This document shows positions 35,035 to 40,000 of a stretch of DNA of 40,000 nt, piece by piece. Every line of letters starts with the position of its first letter. The first letter of the stretch is position 1. The DNA comes from Theodoxus fluviatilis (taxonomy: Eukaryota; Mollusca; Gastropoda; Cycloneritida; Neritidae). The translations under genes and the position numbers were made by a program. The notes beneath the pieces are model-generated. The model ran no database searches, was not told the DNA's origin, and saw only the letters and a program-made list of their open reading frames with translations. The stretch lies in assembly GCA_034096865.1 (NCBI GenBank), contig JAWQFJ010001294.1:1-40000 (forward strand). The letters run 5' to 3'.

Positions 35035-35091
35035 ACCACCCCCCCATCAAGCCGAACAAGTTCCTGCAACTTGTGTAGCTTCAATCCTGCA

Positions 35092-37080
35092 TCATCCTGG
35101 AACCCATATCCGCCTGCGAATTTCAGCGGCCCTCAAACGGTAAGAGATGGAACCTTCATCACCCACCGTGAACTGCAACCCTAGGTCTGGCAGCATTTCC
35201 CCGGGCACCCCTGTGCGGGGAAAAACGTACCCCCGTGCTTCTGCCACGACCTTCGTCTCTACTGCGCGCAGCGCCACTGCCCCCGGACAGCGCGTCGCCC
35301 CCTCGACCAACGCGAGGACACACTTGTCTCCCCTGGACGACGAAGGAGTCAATGGGCCCACCACCTCCCCGGGACCCACCAAGTGACAACCCGTCGAGTC
35401 ATGAAAATGGGTATTAAGAGGAACATCCGACCTCTGCAGTGACTGCACCCTCTGAGGGGTGATGTCTACTTCAGGACATTTTGCCGCAAGTAGAGGACGG
35501 AAAGGCTTCTCCCCAGCCTGAGCCTGTGCCCTTGTCTGCATGGCCCCCACTAGCTCTGCGCATTGGAACCGAGCTCCCGGAATCCTACCCAGAATGACGT
35601 CACACACGGGATTCTCGATGACGCAAGCATCAACCTCACCCCTAAACACCGGAGTATCCAACCTGACCCGTGCGACTGGTAGCTCGACAATATCACCTGC
35701 GAACTGTCGACAACGCAGCACGCGTTCCGTGATTTGATCCGGAGTCAGATAAGATCGACGCACCCCAACGGTCGAGCACCCCGAGTCAAGCATCACCTGC
35801 ACCGGTCGTCCGTTCAACTGACCCGAGCAGATTTGCAACGAGCTGGGCACGTCATGCTCCAACGCCATAGCACAGCTAACGTCAGGCATCTGTCCCCCAC
35901 TGCCAGACGAAGCAAATTCCCGTGAGTCCCCACACGGCACCACGACACAAGATGCCGTGACCTGGCCCCTTGGGGCGGGTTTCGCCGGACACTCCCGAAT
36001 CCTATGGCCCGCCTCCCCGCAGTACCAACACGCGACGTCCTTATCCGGAAGCTGAGATCGCTCAGTGTCCGCACGCCCTTCCCGGTAAAGCCCTCTGCGG
36101 GGCCCTGGACGGAAAAATGCTCGACCCCTCTGCACCCCTTGGGAGTTTGGTCGCGAAAACCCAGGTGCCTCCACGGGTGTAGCAACCCCTGCCGACCACA
36201 CATCAGCAGATGCCTTGGCAGACATGGACTGAGAGGGATGAGCCTCCCGATACCTTTCAGCATCGGCCACCAAGTCTTGCACCGACCCGTACTCTCGCTC
36301 CTTTAGAAAGGTGACCAAACTGGCCGAGCAAGACGCGAGAATCTGCTCCCTCAAGACCAGATTGATGAGGCCGTCCAATGTTGTCTCGACCCGCGACAGG
36401 TCTACCCACCGATCCAAGAGATGCCTCAAATGACTTACATAAGTCATCATACTTTCTCCCTGCTGAGGCTTCAAGGCACGGAAGCGAGACCGATAACCCT
36501 CTGCGGAGCACTGGAAGGTGCGCAACAACGCTTTTTTGAGCTCGTCGTACGAGAGCGACTCTCGCAACGATAGCTCGTGGTAGGTGTTGAGAGCTTTGCC
36601 CTTCAAAAGAGAGGGAAGCAGCGTAGCCCAATCCCGTCTATCCCATCCCACGGCACCCGCGTACTTCTCAAAACGAAAGAGATAGCTATCCATCTCGTCC
36701 GTTTTGTCATCAAAGTATGGCAATTTTGGACTTGCCGCAATTTTTTTTGAAGGAGTGGAGGCAACATCCTTGCTCACTCTTAGTTTCTCCAATTCAAACT
36801 GCCTATCTCGTTCTTTCTCTTCCCGCTCACGTTCTTTCTCGCGCTCTTGCCTCTCTCGTTCCTTCTCGCGCTCTTGCCTCTCTCGTTCTTTCTCGCGCTC
36901 TTGCCTCTCTCGTTCTTTCTCTCGCTCTTCCCGCTCTCTCTGTCTCTCTTCTCTCGCTCGTTCTTGCACATATCTCGTCATTTCCAGACCTTCCAATCCC
37001 AGACTTTCAGCCTCAACCTTGTACGCAACAAATGGGTCAACCCGACCCAAGGGGTCAACCTTGGTTGGCTTCTCTTCCAT
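35092..37080 (-). CDS. Gag-protease polyprotein of the young LTR element
   Basis: An intact 662-codon frame. Residues 38-98 are a highly charged Arg/Glu repeat, probably helical or coiled coil. Residues about 125-281 form a retroelement capsid; the part from about 193 (EGYRSRFRAL, then LVLREQIL at 241-248) resembles the SCAN domain, which is known to derive from a Gypsy-type capsid. A CCHC zinc knuckle, CWYCGEAGHRIREC, is at 351-364. A retropepsin-like segment has the active site LDSG at 431-434 and DVILGR at 494-499. Residues about 515-662 follow a linker (MQTRAQA) where an autonomous element would continue into reverse transcriptase; I do not recognise this tail. The ATG is preceded by the leader with no competing in-frame start. 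Its job would be particle assembly and self-processing. Confidence 0.88.
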   Translation of the reverse strand: MEEKPTKVDPLGRVDPFVAYKVEAESLGLEGLEMTRYVQERAREERQREREEREKERERQEREKERERQEREKERERQEREKEREREEKERDRQFELEKLRVSKDVASTPSKKIAASPKLPYFDDKTDEMDSYLFRFEKYAGAVGWDRRDWATLLPSLLKGKALNTYHELSLRESLSYDELKKALLRTFQCSAEGYRSRFRALKPQQGESMMTYVSHLRHLLDRWVDLSRVETTLDGLINLVLREQILASCSASLVTFLKEREYGSVQDLVADAERYREAHPSQSMSAKASADVWSAGVATPVEAPGFSRPNSQGVQRGRAFFRPGPRRGLYREGRADTERSQLPDKDVACWYCGEAGHRIRECPAKPAPRGQVTASCVVVPCGDSREFASSGSGGQMPDVSCAMALEHDVPSSLQICSGQLNGRPVQVMLDSGCSTVGVRRSYLTPDQITERVLRCRQFAGDIVELPVARVRLDTPVFRGEVDACVIENPVCDVILGRIPGARFQCAELVGAMQTRAQAQAGEKPFRPLLAAKCPEVDITPQRVQSLQRSDVPLNTHFHDSTGCHLVGPGEVVGPLTPSSSRGDKCVLALVEGATRCPGAVALRAVETKVVAEARGYVFPRTGVPGEMLPDLGLQFTVGDEGSISYRLRAAEIRRRIWVPG
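36828..36925 (-). repeat. In-frame RQEREKERE coding repeat in gag
   Basis: Four tandem copies of a 30-base unit (GCTCTTGCCTCTCTCGTTCT-type on the plus strand) encode the repeated peptide RQEREKERE. It lies in the charged N-terminal segment of the gag-protease frame. Confidence 0.8.
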
Positions 37081-37256
37081 GTCGAATTATCAGAATATAA
37101 TCCACGTATTCAATGCTACCCTGATAATCTACACTTCTTCAGTGCAAAGCCCCTGCAAATTCCCTACAACCATTCAAATTTGCCAAGCAAGCAGAACAGC
37201 GCGCCAATGGCCAATTCCAAAAACAAAACACAACCCCCCACCCTAAAACACACAAC

Positions 37257-37800
37257 AAATCAATCAATCGTCCAACCGACACTTCCCTCAAACATGGGGT
37301 ACACCAGCCGAGCAAATTTAAGCATGCAAGTTGTCGGAGCCACCAACTCAAAACATGAAAGATACAACTGGCTGATCGTCCGAGACGACAGCTCACTTAT
37401 CACACAACTGTGGACTTACTGAACAAAGCAAAGAACCAACTCAAAATATTATCGCTCGATCCAAGGCATGCACTGCGACTCACTGAGCCAAGCGGAAAAT
37501 TATATAATTCAGAGTGCACATAATATCAATCACAACTCACAGCATGCAACTGCGCAATCACTAAGCACAGCAAAAAAAAAATCAAATCATCACAATCCAA
37601 CGCATGCAACTGAACACAGCAAAGTAAAAAAAATATATAAATCAATCAATCGTCCGATAGACACTTCCTTCAAACATGGGGTACACCAGCCGAGCAAATT
37701 CCAGCATGCAAGTTGTCGGCGCCACCAACTCAAAACATGAAAAATACTACTTGCCGCTCGTCCGAGACGGCAGTTCACTTATCACACACTCCCGAGCATG
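37257..37800 (-). repeat. Two long repeat copies in the element leader
   Basis: Blocks at about 37257-37410 and 37643-37790 are near copies, sharing CATGGGGTACACCAGCCGAG, GCATGCAAGTTGTCGG and GCCACCAACTCAAAACATGA. They lie in the 5' leader between the PBS and the gag start. No long frame crosses them on the element's strand. Confidence 0.85.
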
Positions 37801-37910
37801 CAACAGTGCACTCACGGAGCACAGCAAAAAAATCCAATCAACACAGAGCAGATAACAGCCACAAAATTGCCCCTCCCAATCGAACGCATGTAACTGTGGA
37901 CTTACTGCGC

Positions 37911-38187
37911 AAATCAGGAAATCAATTGAATCACATAGCACACCCTATCAATTCAAAAATCATCAAACAATACAGAGCACGGAACTGTGAAATCCCTGCG
38001 CAAATCAGGAAATCAATTAAGTCACAGAGCACACCCTATCAATTCAAAAATCCTCAAACAATACAGAGCATGCAACTGTGAAATCGCTGCACAAATCAGG
38101 AAATCAATTAAATCACAGAGCACACAATATCAATCCAAAACCATCAGCAATACAAAGAATGCCATTGTGACATCACTGAGCAAATCA
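37911..38187 (-). repeat. 91-bp tandem repeat in the element leader
   Basis: Three copies, starting AAATCAGGAAATCAATT at 37911, 38002 and 38093 and spaced exactly 91 bases apart, are followed by a partial copy at 38182. Each carries AGAGCACA, TATCAAT and ACTGTGAAATC. The array lies close to the PBS, where packaging or translation-control elements usually occur. Confidence 0.92.
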
Positions 38188-38314
38188 CATTCGCACGTCG
38201 AGCATACACTCACATGACTGGCCCGCGCCAAACCGAAATCCAATCATGTCAGAAATACAAAACATAGGTCAATTCAGGTACTCACACACAGGTGAAGTAG
38301 GCAGGCTCGCCAGT

Positions 38315-38876
38315 TGTTACGGACAGGCTAACTGGGCCTCGGGTTTGCCTAGCCCGCACAAATGAAAATAAACAAGAAACACAAAACGCCAGCACAGAGT
38401 TCCAACAAGGTGTATTCAAACGCAAACAAACTCCACTGCCCGTCCCACACCAGGGCTCACAGGTGCTGACGTGCGGCCCCTGCCGGCACTCAGACTTCAT
38501 ACACTCAAGCTTCAGCGGCCCCCCGCCGACAGTCTTCAGACAGGCCCCCGCCCGGAAAGCTCCACTTCTCCGCTATCCAAAGAACCCTGAAAAAAATCAC
38601 ATACTCACTCATCCGTTCCTTCACAATCAATCATCATACATCCGCGGTATTTACAATATAGAAGGATACAGATAAAATAAGCACTCACCCGTCACCCTGG
38701 GGTTCATTCGCTCGAGTGTCGTATCCAGCTTTCACTCGGCAAATATACAATCAATCAGATCATTCGCTCACCCGTGAACACTCCTCAGTCACTACGTCAC
38801 CCACTCATGCTAAAAATAATCCCAGTCAAAACCTAACCACGTGCACACCACCATTCGCCACATTCGATTCGTAACA
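38315..38876 (-). repeat. Right (5') LTR, 562 bp
   Basis: It matches the left LTR base for base except at 38597. On the element's strand its 3' end abuts the PBS-like site and leader, so this copy would carry the element promoter. Confidence 0.95.
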
Positions 38877-38881
38877 CACGT
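38877..38881. repeat. Target-site duplication CACGT (right)
   Basis: It duplicates 34468-34472. The host sequence then continues TTGCGCCCCCAAGCGG, matching the unfilled copy at 39267 onward. Confidence 0.9.
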
Positions 38882-39206
38882 TGCGCCCCCAAGCGGGAAG
38901 GAATATGGGTGAATCAAGGGAAGTAATCACACCGCTTAGAGACATGTAAAACTGCTTGTTTGTCGACGCGTTTCTGATGCGTTCCGATAATGTTTGTGAA
39001 TAAATTTACGGTGTAATGTGTAATAAAATGATTTGCTGCAATAATGGGGGTGTTTTGGCTTTGTTTTTTGTAGCAGGCGTTGTGAAATCTAAATATTTGG
39101 TTCATCAAAATGGATGGTTCTGCACATGTCCATGAGCCTATAGTCCGTTTAAACATTGCTCTGACAGTGGAGACGCTACATACTTCGCACGCCCGGGGAG
39201 TTATGC

Positions 39207-39467
39207 CAAAGATTATAGGTTACACAAAGATAGTTCATTAGCTCATTGTTGTGAGGATCGAGACACGTTGCGCCCCAAGCGGCTAGAACTATTGGTGAAT
39301 CATGGAAAGTGAATCACACCACTTAGCGACATGTAAAACTTCTTGTTTGTCGACGCGTTTCTGATGCGTTCCGATCATGTTTGTGAATAAATTTATGGAG
39401 TAATGTATAATAAAATGATTTGCTGCAATAATGGGGGTGTTTTGGCTTTGTTTTTTGTAGCAGGCGT
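39207..39467. repeat. 261-bp repeat copy 2 (unfilled target site)
   Basis: It reads CAAAGATTATAGGTTACACA through GAGACACGTTGCGCCCCAAG to TTTTTTGTAGCAGGCGT without interruption. It aligns with both flanks of the young LTR element, with scattered substitutions, so it shows the sequence before insertion. Both copies keep a short minus-strand open frame (starting HACYKKQSQNTPI), probably by chance. No function is recognised. Confidence 0.85.
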
Positions 39468-39561
39468 GAAATCCAACTCGACCTAGATCTACATGGTATG
39501 GTTTGAATGGGAACGATCTATTTTTCATTATTATCTAAGAAAGCAAGCTCTACATGTGCAG

Positions 39562-39730
39562 TGGTAACATCATTATGTACCCTTGTACAGCGCAATGGTA
39601 ACATCATTATGTACCCTCTTACTGCGCTGTACATGTGCAGTGGTAACATCATTATGTACCCTTGTACTGCGCTGTACATGTGCAGTGGTAACATCATTAT
39701 GTACCCTTGTACTGCACTGTACATGAGCAA
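39562..39730. repeat. 45-bp tandem repeat
   Basis: Four units contain TGGTAACATCATTATGTACC and CTGTACATGTGCAG. The last three are spaced 45 bases apart, and the first is shortened to 34. Because 45 is a multiple of three, frames on both strands stay open, which I take as incidental. After 39730 I see no feature to the window end. Confidence 0.9.
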
Positions 39731-40000
39731 ACAAGGCTAAACTGCACACTAAAAAAAGACAAAACAAGATATGTCAACCACTAAATCATTTAGTTTCGAC
39801 TATAGATTCTATGGAAAAGAACAGCAAAAAGTAATTCAAAATTACTTTTTGAAGGTACAGAAAGCATACCATTACACAATCCTCTGTCGACTTTGGTGTA
39901 CGTTTACTCAAAATGCGTTCCATCGACCGTTGCCATTCTCCGTCACACACAGGTGTATTTCTAGACTCATCTACTTTGTCCTGTCAAGACGTCAAATCTG

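Larger units (their letters stand above)
34473..38876 (-). mobile_element. Young LTR retroelement encoding only gag-protease
   Basis: This 4404-base element has two 562-base LTRs that differ by eye at one base, intact TG...CA ends and a CACGT target duplication. On the minus strand the order is 5' LTR (38876-38315), a PBS-like site starting with TGGCGAGCCTGCC two bases on, a repetitive leader of 1.2 kb, one intact gag-protease frame, a purine tract GATGGGGGGGTGGT, and the 3' LTR. There is no room for reverse transcriptase or integrase. It appears recently inserted and probably used enzymes supplied by a related element. The tRNA primer was not identified. Confidence 0.93.
34411..39080. repeat. 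261-bp repeat copy 1, interrupted by the young LTR element
   Basis: The halves 34411-34472 and 38882-39080, joined across the insertion, align along their full length with 39207-39467 (261 bases). The insertion lies after GAGACACGT. Confidence 0.85.

Noticed and set aside
38914..39528. Paired minus-strand frames sharing HACYKKQSQNTPI
   Set aside because: They are the same frame in the two copies of the 261-bp repeat; similarity reflects the duplicated DNA, not two genes.

Overview
The window is animal genomic DNA. It contains a multi-exon nuclear gene with GT-AG introns, a mitochondrial presequence, dense dinucleotide and tetranucleotide microsatellites, and many DNA transposons, LTR elements and LINE fragments. 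The repeat types, especially a TCAAGGTCA-rich element and LINEs ending in (ATT)n, suggest a marine mollusc, probably a gastropod. That placement is inference, because no species-specific marker is present.

Layout. 1-2.2 kb: an LTR with a polypurine tract on one side and a primer-binding-like site on the other, plus microsatellites. 2.2-4.1 kb: a hAT DNA transposon with a decayed transposase and a poly-G/poly-T minisatellite. 5.5-5.9 kb: the 3' end of a LINE on the minus strand. 6.16-18.98 kb: the one clearly functional cellular gene, short-chain acyl-CoA dehydrogenase (ACADS). It lies on the plus strand in 12 exons that splice in phase to a 416-residue protein. Intron 4 is a GC-AG intron; it holds a 15-bp TIR DNA element and what looks like a decayed copy of exon 5. 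Intron 7 holds a deleted piggyBac element. The 3' UTR runs to an AATAAA at 21.2 kb and includes a transposon-like repeat with about thirteen TCAAGGTCA motifs.

21.6-22.5 kb: two candidate coding exons of an unrecognised protein. 22.7-27.4 kb: microsatellites, a LINE 3' fragment, a striking (TCC)n/ATCGAT array and an AGCCCTGG minisatellite. 27.5-32.2 kb: an old Gypsy-type LTR element on the minus strand, with gag, protease and integrase-finger remnants but no reverse transcriptase. Its right LTR is split by a 5'-truncated LINE. 32.2-34.4 kb: no recognised gene, but a long-range inverted repeat around a GC-rich stretch with CCAAT boxes.

34.47-38.88 kb: a very young LTR element, with two 562-bp LTRs differing at one base by eye, a 5-bp target duplication, and an unfilled copy of the same target 0.3 kb downstream. 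It carries one intact 662-codon gag-protease frame with a SCAN-like capsid and no polymerase or integrase, so it probably depends on enzymes from another element.

Functionally, ACADS is the only complete host gene. Everything else is mobile, repetitive or unassigned. All homology calls come from reading motifs and translations; no database search was run.
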